NCBI GenBank assembly: GCA_944323625.1
Contig: CALUTD010000004.1
Coordinates: 61,406 to 125,405 of the forward strand
Length of the DNA stretch: 64,000 nt
Direction of reading: 5' to 3'
Origin: Candidatus Gastranaerophilales bacterium
GTDB taxonomy: Bacteria > Cyanobacteriota > Vampirovibrionia > Gastranaerophilales > Gastranaerophilaceae
Under the pieces are notes generated by a model. The model was not told the origin of the DNA. It did no database searches and saw only the letters and a list, made by a program, of their open reading frames with translations. Each line of letters starts with the position of its first letter. Position 1 is the first letter of the stretch. Shown piece by piece: positions 28,772 to 37,885 of the stretch. The translations under genes were made by a program, and so were the position numbers.

Positions 28772-30120
28772 TTATTTGCTCCAAAAATTTGATTAAATAA
28801 ATCAACTATTTTTTCTGAAACATTAGGATAATTAATCATTACCTCAGCTTCTGCAAATTTGTCACGTTGGTCTTTCATATAATCATTTTCATTAATTACT
28901 ACTTCATTAATAAAATTAATAATATCATCGGAGTTATAGGCTTTATAAACATTTTCTAAACAAAGTTTTCCAAAATCAGAAAAAGTTTCATTAATTTGTT
29001 CTTTGTTTTTAAGCATATAACATTGAGGTTTTTTAGTATAAAAATAATCAACCAAAAAAGAGCCACAATCTTGTATTAATGCATCCGATTCGGCAAAATC
29101 ACGTAAATAGTCGCCTCCGTCACTATATCTGACATTTTTATAACTTTTCATTTTTTTAATATATTTTTCAACCTTTTCACTTCCCCAAAAATTTTTTCGT
29201 TCAAGACAAAAGAACAATGCGGGATGAGGTCTGAAAATAAAATCTATATCAGGATATAATTCCGGTAATTTTAAAAATAAATCCGCATATTTATAAAAAT
29301 TTGAAAGGTGCATAATACTGTTATATCCACCATCTACAGAGTGATGCGGTGAAATCATTATTACTTTTCTGTCTTTTTTATTTATTGTATTTTTTATAGA
29401 TTCATAAAAATCCAACTTGCAATAACCTGTTAATACACAATTTTTCCCATTTATTTGCTGAAAATTTTTAAATTCTTGAAGATTATAATTATTTTCCGTA
29501 AAAACCTTCCAGTACATAGAATATGTGTTGGAAACAATCAAATTTCTGTCATATATAGAACGAAAATATCCGTAATTTACAAGTGCAGGTAATATGCCCA
29601 AATTTATAAGATTATATAGGCTGTATTTTGGATGAGTTATATCATAAGGCAGCGCAGGTATTATAATATCCGCAAGATTTTTAATGTCTATTGTATCTAA
29701 CCTGCCGTCAACAGAAGACACGAGTATATTATCTGCTCCGTAAGCAGCGGATAATTCTTCATATGCTTTAAGTTGACTCGAAATCGCGTTTTTTAAACCA
29801 AAACGCTGATCAGGAACAATTAAAATTTTTACATCGTATTTATATCTGTTTTTATTTTTTAATAGATATTCAAATAGCGGACGAGCAGGAAACATTGAAA
29901 TAAGACTCAACATAAAAACTACGTTTATAGTTTTTTTCTTTTTTAGTTCTTTTTCTTTATGTCTGTATATTTCTTGAAGTTTAAAAAAAACTTTTTTGTT
30001 AATCTTTGTTTTTATGGAAATTTTAATACCAAAAATATAAATAATTTTATGCATTATATTGTTATAAAAATAATTTCTCACTGAAAACAGATTTTCTAAA
30101 AATCTGAATTTTTTAAACAT
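28768..30120 (-). CDS. CDP-glycerol glycerophosphotransferase family protein
   Basis: The 450-residue protein matches the TagB/TagF GT-B family that moves glycerol phosphate from CDP-glycerol to a growing polymer. C-terminal marks are VIMISPHHSV, DIDFIFRPHP, ALIQDCGSFLVDYFYTKKP and PQCYMLKN. The N-terminus is basic and amphipathic, fitting a peripheral membrane enzyme. An AGGAGA site precedes it. With TagD it forms a two-gene operon. No other wall teichoic acid genes are near, so the product may be a glycerol-phosphate-modified capsule, LPS or lipid rather than teichoic acid. Confidence 0.82.
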   Translation of the reverse strand: MFKKFRFLENLFSVRNYFYNNIMHKIIYIFGIKISIKTKINKKVFFKLQEIYRHKEKELKKKKTINVVFMLSLISMFPARPLFEYLLKNKNRYKYDVKILIVPDQRFGLKNAISSQLKAYEELSAAYGADNILVSSVDGRLDTIDIKNLADIIIPALPYDITHPKYSLYNLINLGILPALVNYGYFRSIYDRNLIVSNTYSMYWKVFTENNYNLQEFKNFQQINGKNCVLTGYCKLDFYESIKNTINKKDRKVIMISPHHSVDGGYNSIMHLSNFYKYADLFLKLPELYPDIDFIFRPHPALFFCLERKNFWGSEKVEKYIKKMKSYKNVRYSDGGDYLRDFAESDALIQDCGSFLVDYFYTKKPQCYMLKNKEQINETFSDFGKLCLENVYKAYNSDDIINFINEVVINENDYMKDQRDKFAEAEVMINYPNVSEKIVDLFNQIFGANK

Positions 30121-30365
30121 TAAATTCTCCTACTTTTTTGGTATTTATAAGGAAGATAAAATTCATTCAATTTTATAAGTATAATCTTAATTCCCTAAAA
30201 CATAATATCACAAACGAATAAAAAACACATGAATTAAGCCGAATTGAACATTTGATAATAAAAACGTAATAAAAGTTATTAAAATAACTTAATATTTTAT
30301 AAAACAACTTGTTTAAGTTATAATAAAAACGAAAATGAGAAGTGAAAGAAGAAAAGAGAAAGAAT

Positions 30366-32504
30366 ATGATTCCAGAATCAAAGAAAATTGAAATACCGGT
30401 AGGTGGTAAAATTATTACTGTTGAGACCGGTAAATATGCACAGTCTGCTGCATCATCAGTAACTGTCAGATGCGGAGATACCATGTTATTTGTGCATTGT
30501 TGTGTAAGCCCCGAACCGAGAGTGGGGATAGACTTTTTCCCGTTATTGATAGATTATGAAGAAAGAATGTCGGCAATAGGCAGAATTCCGGGAGGTTATA
30601 ACCGCTCAGAAGGAAAAGCTTCAGATAAAGCAATATTAATTTCACGTTTAATAGATAGACCAATAAGACCTTTATTCCCAAAAGGATATAGGAACGATAT
30701 ACAAATAGTAGCCCAATTATTTAGCTATGACCAACAAAATCAACCTGATACACTTGCAATGCTCGGTGCTTCATTTGCTTTGATGTTGTCAGGCGTACCG
30801 TTTGAAGGTCCGATAGGTGCAGTCAGAGTTTCTAAAGTAAACGGACAACTTGTTGCAAACCCTACTCATCAAGAGGCCGATAAATCAGATTTGGACATTG
30901 TTATAGCCGGTACACATGACAGCGTAATAATGGTTGAAGCAGGCTGTAAATTCGTAACCGAAGATGATATTATGGAAGCTGTTGAATTTGCACAGGAAGA
31001 AATAAGAAAACAATGTGAAGCACAAATTCAATTTGCTCAAGAATGCGGTGTACAAAAACAAGAATTTGTAAATCCTTATGATACAACAGAATTGAAACAA
31101 ATAATTGATGAAACTGCTCATGATATAATTTTTGATGCATATCACAACTTTGACAGAAAATACAGACAAGATAAACTTGATGAAGCTAAAAAGCTTGTAA
31201 AAGAGAAAATTGAAGCTCTGCCTGAAGATCACTATATCCATCAAATTATGGAAGAAACCGGAATTGACTTTGTAGCGGAAGAATTCAAAGCCGCGGAAAA
31301 GAAAATTATGAGAGCCATGATTCTTGATGAAGGTGTGAGAGCAGACGGAAGGAAACCAAACGAAGTAAGGCCTATATGGTGTGAAGTCGGAGTTATTCCG
31401 AGAGCTCACGGAAGTGCCGTATTTACGAGAGGACAAACTCAAATTTTATCTGTAGCAACACTTGCAGGCCCCGGAATGGCTCAAGAGTTAGATGGTGTTG
31501 ATCCCGAAATAAAAAAAACATATATGCATAAATATATATTCCCCGGCTTTTCCGTCGGAGAAGTAAAACCTTTAAGAGGACCGGGAAGACGTGAAGTCGG
31601 ACACGGTAATTTAGCTGAAAGAGCTAATATTCCCGCACTTCCTTCACAGGAAGAATTCGGTTATACAATAAGAGTTACATCTGATGTATTAGAATCAAAC
31701 GGTTCAACATCAATGGGATCAACATGCGGTTCTTCAATGGCATTGATGAATGCCGGTGTTCCGGTTAAATGTATGATAGGCGGTGTCGCAATGGGTATGA
31801 TAACGGAGCCTGACAGAGAACCGGTGGTATTAACTGATATTCAAGGTATCGAAGACTTTCTCGGAGATATGGACTTTAAAGTAACGGGAAGTGATGACGG
31901 TATTACAGCTCTTCAAATGGATATGAAAGCAAAAGGTATTTCTAATGATACTTTAAGAAGAGCTTTAGCTCAGGCAAAAGAAGGAAGATTACATATCTTA
32001 TCAAAAATGAGAGAGGTAATAACAGAACCCGCTAAAGACATTTCTCCTTATGCACCGAGAATATATACAATGACTATACCTACTGAAGATATAGGCGCTG
32101 TAATAGGACCGGGAGGAAAGAATATAAGAGGAATAATTGAAGCATCAGGCGCTGAAATTGATATTGAAGATGACGGAAAAGTTACAATAACTTCAAATGA
32201 TAAAGAAGGTGCCGATATAGCAATAAATATGATAAATCAAATTACATTCAAGCCTGTTGAAGGAATGGTATGTAAGGGTAAAGTTGTTAAAATAGTTCAA
32301 TTCGGTGCATTTGTTGAACTTGCGCCTGGGAAAGACGGTATGGTACATATTTCTCAAGTATGTAAAGAAAGAATCGATACTATTGAGGGCAAACTTAATG
32401 TGGGAGATGTTGTTACCGTTAAAATAATCAAAATTGATGACAGAGGCAAAGTAAGTTTGACAATAAAAGGTGTCACAGAAGAAGAAGCACAAAATTGCAA
32501 ATAA
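30366..32504 (+). CDS. pnp: Polyribonucleotide nucleotidyltransferase (PNPase)
   Basis: PNPase degrades RNA from the 3' end using phosphate and works in the RNA degradosome. From the ATG at 30366 the protein has 712 residues. Two RNase PH domains flank an all-helix linker; the second has SMGSTCGSSMALMNAGVPVK. A KH domain (IGPGGKNIRGIIEASGA) and an S1 domain (VVKIVQFGAFVELAPGKDGM) follow. A GTG 24 nt upstream adds eight charged residues, but the ATG has AGAGAAAG just before it. A terminator follows the stop. Confidence 0.95.
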   Translation: MIPESKKIEIPVGGKIITVETGKYAQSAASSVTVRCGDTMLFVHCCVSPEPRVGIDFFPLLIDYEERMSAIGRIPGGYNRSEGKASDKAILISRLIDRPIRPLFPKGYRNDIQIVAQLFSYDQQNQPDTLAMLGASFALMLSGVPFEGPIGAVRVSKVNGQLVANPTHQEADKSDLDIVIAGTHDSVIMVEAGCKFVTEDDIMEAVEFAQEEIRKQCEAQIQFAQECGVQKQEFVNPYDTTELKQIIDETAHDIIFDAYHNFDRKYRQDKLDEAKKLVKEKIEALPEDHYIHQIMEETGIDFVAEEFKAAEKKIMRAMILDEGVRADGRKPNEVRPIWCEVGVIPRAHGSAVFTRGQTQILSVATLAGPGMAQELDGVDPEIKKTYMHKYIFPGFSVGEVKPLRGPGRREVGHGNLAERANIPALPSQEEFGYTIRVTSDVLESNGSTSMGSTCGSSMALMNAGVPVKCMIGGVAMGMITEPDREPVVLTDIQGIEDFLGDMDFKVTGSDDGITALQMDMKAKGISNDTLRRALAQAKEGRLHILSKMREVITEPAKDISPYAPRIYTMTIPTEDIGAVIGPGGKNIRGIIEASGAEIDIEDDGKVTITSNDKEGADIAINMINQITFKPVEGMVCKGKVVKIVQFGAFVELAPGKDGMVHISQVCKERIDTIEGKLNVGDVVTVKIIKIDDRGKVSLTIKGVTEEEAQNCK

Positions 32505-32506
32505 TC

Positions 32507-32539
32507 AAAAAGGCTCCGGATTAAAACGGAGTCTTTTTT
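32507..32539 (+). terminator. Intrinsic terminator of pnp
   Basis: GGCTCCG (32512-32518) pairs with CGGAGTC (32527-32533), one G-T pair, flanked by A5 and T6. Confidence 0.88.
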
Positions 32540-32645
32540 AGTTTTTATTCGCTTTTAAAATTTTAAGCTAAACTTGATTTTATGTTTTCATGTTATTATT
32601 ACTTTAACTCATGTTGAATAGTTCGGACATATAAAAGGATAAGAG

Positions 32646-33830
32646 ATGAAAAGTTCACTGAAATATAACTGTATATTTGGCGGCGGCGGTATAAGAGGAA
32701 TGGCATATATAGGAGTAATAAAGGCTCTTAAGGAATTCAACATTGAAATAGAATCCATTGCAGGTTCGTCTGTCGGTTCGGTTTTCGCTTTTCTTTATGC
32801 CTTAGGCTACAATGAAGATGAAATCAGAGATATTTTTTTCGATTTTAATATAAATATGTTTAGAGATTTAAATATAAACCTTTTTACTAATGATATATCT
32901 ATAAGTAAAGGCGAAATATTCCTTGAATGGCTGCGAGAAAAAGCAGGCAGAAAAATTTATGGTAATAAATATGAAAATCAAAAAATAAGATTTAAAGATT
33001 TAGAAACTGACTTATATATATTAACCCTTGATTTTAATACAAATACACCTTATATCTTTTCAAAAGATACAACACCGGATGAGGAAATAGCAGTGGCAGT
33101 CAGAGCATCGGCAGGACTTCCGGGTCTAATGAAACCGATAAATTTTGGGAACAGCCTTCTTGTGGATGGTGATTTGATAAAAAGCTGGCCGGCATGGAAA
33201 ATTTACGATAAACTCAATAATTCAGGAACAAGAATGCTTGAATTAAGGTTGGAAGGATCACGCGACGGAAGCGATATTAAAAATCCGATGGATTATTTAA
33301 ACTCAATTATTAACACTATTTGGTACCTTTCTACTGAAAATGTTTTCAATGATTATGCAACAAATGACAGATATGATTACATTGTAATTGATGCAAAAGA
33401 TGTAATATTGTTTGATTTTACTATTGATAAAACAATAAAATCAGAATTAATAGATAAAGGCTATCATGCAGCAAAAGAATACCTATCTACTGAATTACCA
33501 AAGAAAAAGAAAATCATTATTGAAAAATATGAAAAAATTTTGAGTAAAATAAAAATTCTTACCAATGCACTTAACCAAAATAATCCTAGAGATATTTTGT
33601 TTACTTTAAATGATATATTATCTGACATGTATGAGGATACAAAATATATAGATATATCAATATATGAAAAAATAAAAGAATTAAAAGAATGTATTACAAT
33701 GAATACAAAAAAACAATTCTTGTTTCCCGAAAAAATTGTCAATGAAAAGCAAATAAAAGAACGTAATGAATTTATAAAACTTTTGGTAGAAGAAAGAATT
33801 AATGAACTCCGAGAATATATAAATATCTAA
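32646..33830 (+). CDS. Patatin-like phospholipase
   Basis: The 394-residue protein carries the patatin catalytic dyad: oxyanion loop GGGGIRG (residues 12-18), nucleophile elbow GSSVG with Ser42, and catalytic Asp174 in LLVDGDLI. Such enzymes release fatty acids from phospholipids; bacterial members serve lipid turnover or act as effectors. No signal peptide is present. The last 130 residues are Lys/Glu-rich helices that may bind membranes or partners. AAGGAT precedes the ATG. The GC-rich hairpin element begins right after the stop. Confidence 0.87.
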   Translation: MKSSLKYNCIFGGGGIRGMAYIGVIKALKEFNIEIESIAGSSVGSVFAFLYALGYNEDEIRDIFFDFNINMFRDLNINLFTNDISISKGEIFLEWLREKAGRKIYGNKYENQKIRFKDLETDLYILTLDFNTNTPYIFSKDTTPDEEIAVAVRASAGLPGLMKPINFGNSLLVDGDLIKSWPAWKIYDKLNNSGTRMLELRLEGSRDGSDIKNPMDYLNSIINTIWYLSTENVFNDYATNDRYDYIVIDAKDVILFDFTIDKTIKSELIDKGYHAAKEYLSTELPKKKKIIIEKYEKILSKIKILTNALNQNNPRDILFTLNDILSDMYEDTKYIDISIYEKIKELKECITMNTKKQFLFPEKIVNEKQIKERNEFIKLLVEERINELREYINI

Positions 33831-33831
33831 T

Positions 33832-34036
33832 CTAGTGTCGCCCGCACTTCTTGGTTACCGGCGATAAACGTGCCTACGGTTGTCTGCTGTCGCAGCCAAG
33901 CCTACGCACTCTGCCGGTAATCCGCTTTTCGCCGACTCATCGTCGCCGAAAAGATGAGGCTCACTTTTTCAAGGCGCCACTCTCAAAATTTCACTCACAA
34001 CACTTCGTGTCTTATCGTGAAATTTTGTTCGGACAA
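33832..34036 (+). repeat. GC-rich intergenic element with several hairpins
   Basis: Counting 33841-33960 gives 70 G+C of 120 (58%), far above the surrounding DNA. It contains TTACCGGC/GCCGGTAA (33855-33862, 33913-33920), a 12-bp imperfect stem (33925-33936 with 33942-33953), and an 11-bp perfect stem CAAAATTTCAC/GTGAAATTTTG (33984-33994, 34017-34027) enclosing ACAC-TTC-GTGT. The last arm can also pair downstream (AAATTTTGT with ACAAAATTT). A 71-codon frame across it has no coding signs. It looks like a dispersed repeat or structured RNA. Confidence 0.65.
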
Positions 34037-34122
34037 AATTTAGTAATAAAAGTTAAAATTAAGTGAAATAACTAACAAATTATTTTATAATGAGTTTTAA
34101 TGTTAATAAAGCGGAGTTTTAC

Positions 34123-34974
34123 ATGTCCAAAGAAAGTTTAACAGTTCGAAAAAATAATATAACAGATAAAGAAGCAAATACCAGCATTGCAGTATTTAAG
34201 ATTGTTGACGGAATAAAAGATATACTTGAAGATGACCGTCAGCAGAAACAACCGTTAGTTTTATCTTTGGATGAAAAATTATTAATAAAAATAGTAAAAG
34301 ATTTTGTTTTTAATAAACATAAACAATGTATGATAGGAATAACCGGCGAATCTGCTTCGGGGAAAACAACTCTTGTTAACTATGTATCAAAAGCATTAAG
34401 AAAAAAATTATTTAATGAATCATATACATCTTTATGCTGTGATGATTATTACAAAGATACATCGGAAGAACTGAAGGCTGCGGGGAGCTATGAAAATCTT
34501 TATAAGACCGGGTTCAGTTTTGACAAACCCGATGCAATAAATTTAGAACTAATGCGCGCACATTTGATAAGTCTTAAAAACGGCTGCGGAGTTAATGCTC
34601 CTGAATATGATTTTGTAACATGCGAAAGTATTCCTAACCGCTCATACAAGAATCCGACACAAGCAATACTTGCGGAAGGCTTATATGTATTAGGAGAAGA
34701 ACTGGTTGACTTGTTTGATATAAAAGTATATGTGTTTACTCCTTTTGAAAAAATAAAAGAAAGATGGTTTACAAGAGCAATATTAAGAGGTAAAACCGGA
34801 AGCGCTGCAGAACATCAGTTTAATGATGTAAATGCTACGGCACAAATATATATACGTCCTACAATGAAAAATGCCGATATAGTTATTAACGGTTTAACAT
34901 CTGCAGAATATATTGAAGAAATGACAACAAGAATAATTAATCTTGTTGATGATGTTCTGAATTTCTACAGATAA
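34123..34974 (+). CDS. Uridine kinase-like P-loop kinase (PRK/URK family)
   Basis: From the ATG at 34123 the protein has 283 residues. After a 75-residue N-extension come the P-loop GITGESASGKTT, CCDDYYKDTSEEL, FDKPDAINLELM, NAPEYDF and LAEGLYVL, in the order of uridine kinase and phosphoribulokinase. The phosphate acceptor (uridine, cytidine or another alcohol) is not certain because of the extension. The start is chosen by GGAG 7 nt upstream and because TATAAT at 34086-34091 overlaps the other ATG (34090), which would place that one upstream of the transcript. Confidence 0.78.
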   Translation: MSKESLTVRKNNITDKEANTSIAVFKIVDGIKDILEDDRQQKQPLVLSLDEKLLIKIVKDFVFNKHKQCMIGITGESASGKTTLVNYVSKALRKKLFNESYTSLCCDDYYKDTSEELKAAGSYENLYKTGFSFDKPDAINLELMRAHLISLKNGCGVNAPEYDFVTCESIPNRSYKNPTQAILAEGLYVLGEELVDLFDIKVYVFTPFEKIKERWFTRAILRGKTGSAAEHQFNDVNATAQIYIRPTMKNADIVINGLTSAEYIEEMTTRIINLVDDVLNFYR

Positions 34975-35117
34975 AATATTATTAAAAACATCACAAACCG
35001 CAATCATTGTCTGTGTATCATTTAAATTATCCCTGACTATAGTCACAATATGAGTCAATTTATATTAGTTTGATTTGATGACTTAAAAAATATTGGGTCG
35101 TAATATTTATTTCAAAA

Positions 35118-35456
35118 TTAATTATGCTTGTCTTTTAAGTTTGTTTTTTCTATTAGATTCAACTCTTTATTTATTAAATCTACAGCCACTTTTAAGCCGC
35201 ATAATAATATCAACGGATATCCAAAAAATGGGATAGCAGCTTTTGCAATATTTTTAGCTTTATCTTTTATTGGTAGTTGTTTGAAATTAATATCAATTTT
35301 ATCAACATATTTATCAATATCATAAGGGAAAACAGCACACATTGAAGCATAAGCAAGTAAAAACTTTGTATTTATTATACTTTTTTTAGATTTATTTTTA
35401 TCCTTATTGTTAGAAGAAAACGAATATGTTCTTGTATTATTCATTTCAACTTTCAT
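35118..35456 (-). CDS. Small membrane-associated protein of the AAA+ locus
   Basis: The 112-residue protein has a Ser/Asn/Lys-rich start, a weak hydrophobic segment (KFLLAYASMCAVFPYDIDKY) and a stronger one (AAIPFFGYPLILLCGLKVAVDLI), and a charged tail. It starts inside the end of the 809-residue AAA+ gene (11-nt overlap), so it is translationally coupled and likely a partner of that ATPase. No family is recognised. Confidence 0.6.
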   Translation of the reverse strand: MKVEMNNTRTYSFSSNNKDKNKSKKSIINTKFLLAYASMCAVFPYDIDKYVDKIDINFKQLPIKDKAKNIAKAAIPFFGYPLILLCGLKVAVDLINKELNLIEKTNLKDKHN

Positions 35457-37875
35457 TTACCGCTCCTTGCAGTTTTTCTTTTTCTGCTTTGAACTTGGTT
35501 AAATTCTCTTCATTTATTTCAGGTGTTGTTTTTTCTATTAAGTCTAGCATAAATTCTTTTTTATTTGAATTGTTTTTTACATTTGCAGCTGTGCATAATT
35601 TCTTTATTTGTGCATTACTATATGCACAGTTTTGAGATTGCTGTTCTAATTTATCGGCAAGCTCTTCGAGTTCAGGCTCATTTAAATCGCCTGCATAAAA
35701 TTTTAAAACTTCTAAACAATTTTCTTTGTCAGGAGGATTAATAGGAATAGTATATAAATCATTTAGTAATTCTTTATCAATATCTAGAGGATTGTTTGTT
35801 GTTAATAACAAAGTAATGTTATTATCAGGTGCTTCTGCTATAAATTTTCTAAATAAATTTGCAGCTTCACTATCAGAGCCGTAATCATCAAATTCATCTA
35901 TTTTTATAACGGTATGTCTTTTTGATTTTTTTGCATTATCCTGTAATGTTTTGAGATAATCATCCAATTCTTCAATTGTATCAACATCTCTAAATGATAT
36001 TAATTTACATTTGCCTTGCTCTGCTATTGATTTTGCAAATTCTGTTTTACCTACACCTGTTGGTCCGTATAATAAAATTGCACCCGGCACTTTTCCGCCG
36101 ATATTCTTATTGGGTAAGCTTAATGGCAATATAAACTTTTGAGTAATTTCTTCTTTTTCACTCTCGTATCCAGCTATTCTTTCATATCCGAAACCTTTCT
36201 GACTTTTGAAATATTCTTTCTGTGCTTTAAAAGTTTTTTCTATTTCATCAAGTGTTTCCTGAAGCTCCTGCATTTCTTCATCACTAAGACTTTCTATTTG
36301 AGAGTTTCTTTGTTGTTCTTCCAATAATCTGATATTAGCTTGTCTTATATTCTCTATTTGCTTTTGTCTGTTTCTATTAACCCAGCTTTCTTCAAAATCT
36401 CTTATAAATTGTTTACAAGTAACTGACAAATTATAAACAAAAGTTTTATTTTTAAATTTGTTTGTAAAGGCTTCACTGTTTAAGGTATCAAGATTTATTT
36501 TTTCGAAAAATTCATGTTCTGCATTTTGAAATACTCTAAATACTTCAGGATATTTTTCTAAATTCTCTTGCATATCTTTTATTGTTGCTGTTGCTTCTTT
36601 TGATATTTGACCTTTTACTGCATTATCACATAATTCATATACAGCAGTTTGTATAAGTAATTGTTTAAAAGTAGCTTTAGCTTGCTGTTTTATTTTTTGA
36701 GGGTCTTTCTCTTTTGATGTAATCAATGACAAAGCCATATTGGCAATAAAATAATTTCTTATATTATTTGCATCTTTTGCAATTACATCCAAAACAGTAT
36801 TAGTTGCTAACTGTTGTTCTATAGGAATTTGGGATACAGCATCTTTTATTAATTCAGGGCTTGTCGGATCTTTAAAATCAACATTATTTAATTGAGATAA
36901 AGGATTTTCATTTGCAAATATCATCCTTCCAATAAAATATGAACCTGCTTCCATTGTTTGATTTTTTAACGTCATTCTGTTTTGCTTGACTCTTTTTACA
37001 TATCCTCTGCCCATTTTTTCGGTTATAATTGTACTTAATGCCGCATTAACAGCTCTAACACCACCTGTGATAACAGCATCGGAACCTCCGGCCGTAACAA
37101 CACTACTCCCCGATAAAACTGAAGCAGTATGTGCTCCAATTCCGAACCAGGATGTTACAAGTTTTGCTCCGCCAACTCCTAATGTAGCTCCTGCGCACAT
37201 CTCTTTTGCATAGTATTCAAGAGACGGTATTGCCGGAACATTTAAATTTTGCTGAAGCTGTAGAAACATTAAAAATTGTGCAGTTCTCAAAAATGGAGTA
37301 TCAGCTCCAACTGCTGCACCCTCACCCATTGCAGCAGAAATTAAACCACATGCAGCTGAGTATGCATGAACTATATTTTTACAATGATTCTCTTTATCTT
37401 TTGTCATACGTCCTGCAAAAGAAACTATCGGATAATTTTGTATATGTGAATATCCTAATTCACTTTCATCCCAGGATTCTTCATATTCTTTAAAAAAATC
37501 TCGAACTTCTGCTAAATCCTGTTTATGTTTTATTTCATCAATTGTTAGTATTTTCTTTTTATCTATTTCGTCTAGTTGTTCTTGAGCATATTTATGAAAG
37601 AATACAACAACATTTCTTCTGATTTTATCATTTTGTATTAATTTATCGGCATTATCCGGAGAGCCAAATATACCACGAAAATTTGCAAGATTGTTTCTGA
37701 ACATTATTTCTGCCGTATAATAATCTTCATAAACATTTTTAATTCCATATTGATAGCTTTGTAAAGGCAATTTGTGTATATCATTATTGTCTTTTATAGA
37801 TTTTGAAGCTCTTCCTTGTGTTTTTTTAGGAATATATTTATTTACTACGGTATTTGGGACAGGGGAAACAATCAT
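35446..37875 (-). CDS. Large AAA+ ATPase with Gly/Ala-rich hydrophobic middle
   Basis: The 809-residue protein has an N-terminal helical region (1-170), a Gly/Ala-rich hydrophobic stretch (about 175-300) with short membrane-active-looking segments, a helical connector with a coiled coil (about 490-580), and a C-terminal AAA+ module. The module begins FGYERIAGYESEKEE; Walker A is GPTGVGKT (about 606), Walker B is IKIDEFDD, sensor 1 is LLLTTNNP, and it ends with INEENLTKFKAEKEKL. The second AAA+ protein of the locus shares this start and end. It may remodel a protein at a membrane. AAGAGG precedes the ATG. Confidence 0.7.
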   Translation of the reverse strand: MIVSPVPNTVVNKYIPKKTQGRASKSIKDNNDIHKLPLQSYQYGIKNVYEDYYTAEIMFRNNLANFRGIFGSPDNADKLIQNDKIRRNVVVFFHKYAQEQLDEIDKKKILTIDEIKHKQDLAEVRDFFKEYEESWDESELGYSHIQNYPIVSFAGRMTKDKENHCKNIVHAYSAACGLISAAMGEGAAVGADTPFLRTAQFLMFLQLQQNLNVPAIPSLEYYAKEMCAGATLGVGGAKLVTSWFGIGAHTASVLSGSSVVTAGGSDAVITGGVRAVNAALSTIITEKMGRGYVKRVKQNRMTLKNQTMEAGSYFIGRMIFANENPLSQLNNVDFKDPTSPELIKDAVSQIPIEQQLATNTVLDVIAKDANNIRNYFIANMALSLITSKEKDPQKIKQQAKATFKQLLIQTAVYELCDNAVKGQISKEATATIKDMQENLEKYPEVFRVFQNAEHEFFEKINLDTLNSEAFTNKFKNKTFVYNLSVTCKQFIRDFEESWVNRNRQKQIENIRQANIRLLEEQQRNSQIESLSDEEMQELQETLDEIEKTFKAQKEYFKSQKGFGYERIAGYESEKEEITQKFILPLSLPNKNIGGKVPGAILLYGPTGVGKTEFAKSIAEQGKCKLISFRDVDTIEELDDYLKTLQDNAKKSKRHTVIKIDEFDDYGSDSEAANLFRKFIAEAPDNNITLLLTTNNPLDIDKELLNDLYTIPINPPDKENCLEVLKFYAGDLNEPELEELADKLEQQSQNCAYSNAQIKKLCTAANVKNNSNKKEFMLDLIEKTTPEINEENLTKFKAEKEKLQGAVNES

Positions 37876-37885
37876 ATCTGCCTCT

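Noticed and set aside
33851..34066. 71-codon plus-strand frame across the GC-rich element
   Set aside because: No ribosome site, and the frame runs through the hairpin arms; composition reflects the element, not coding.
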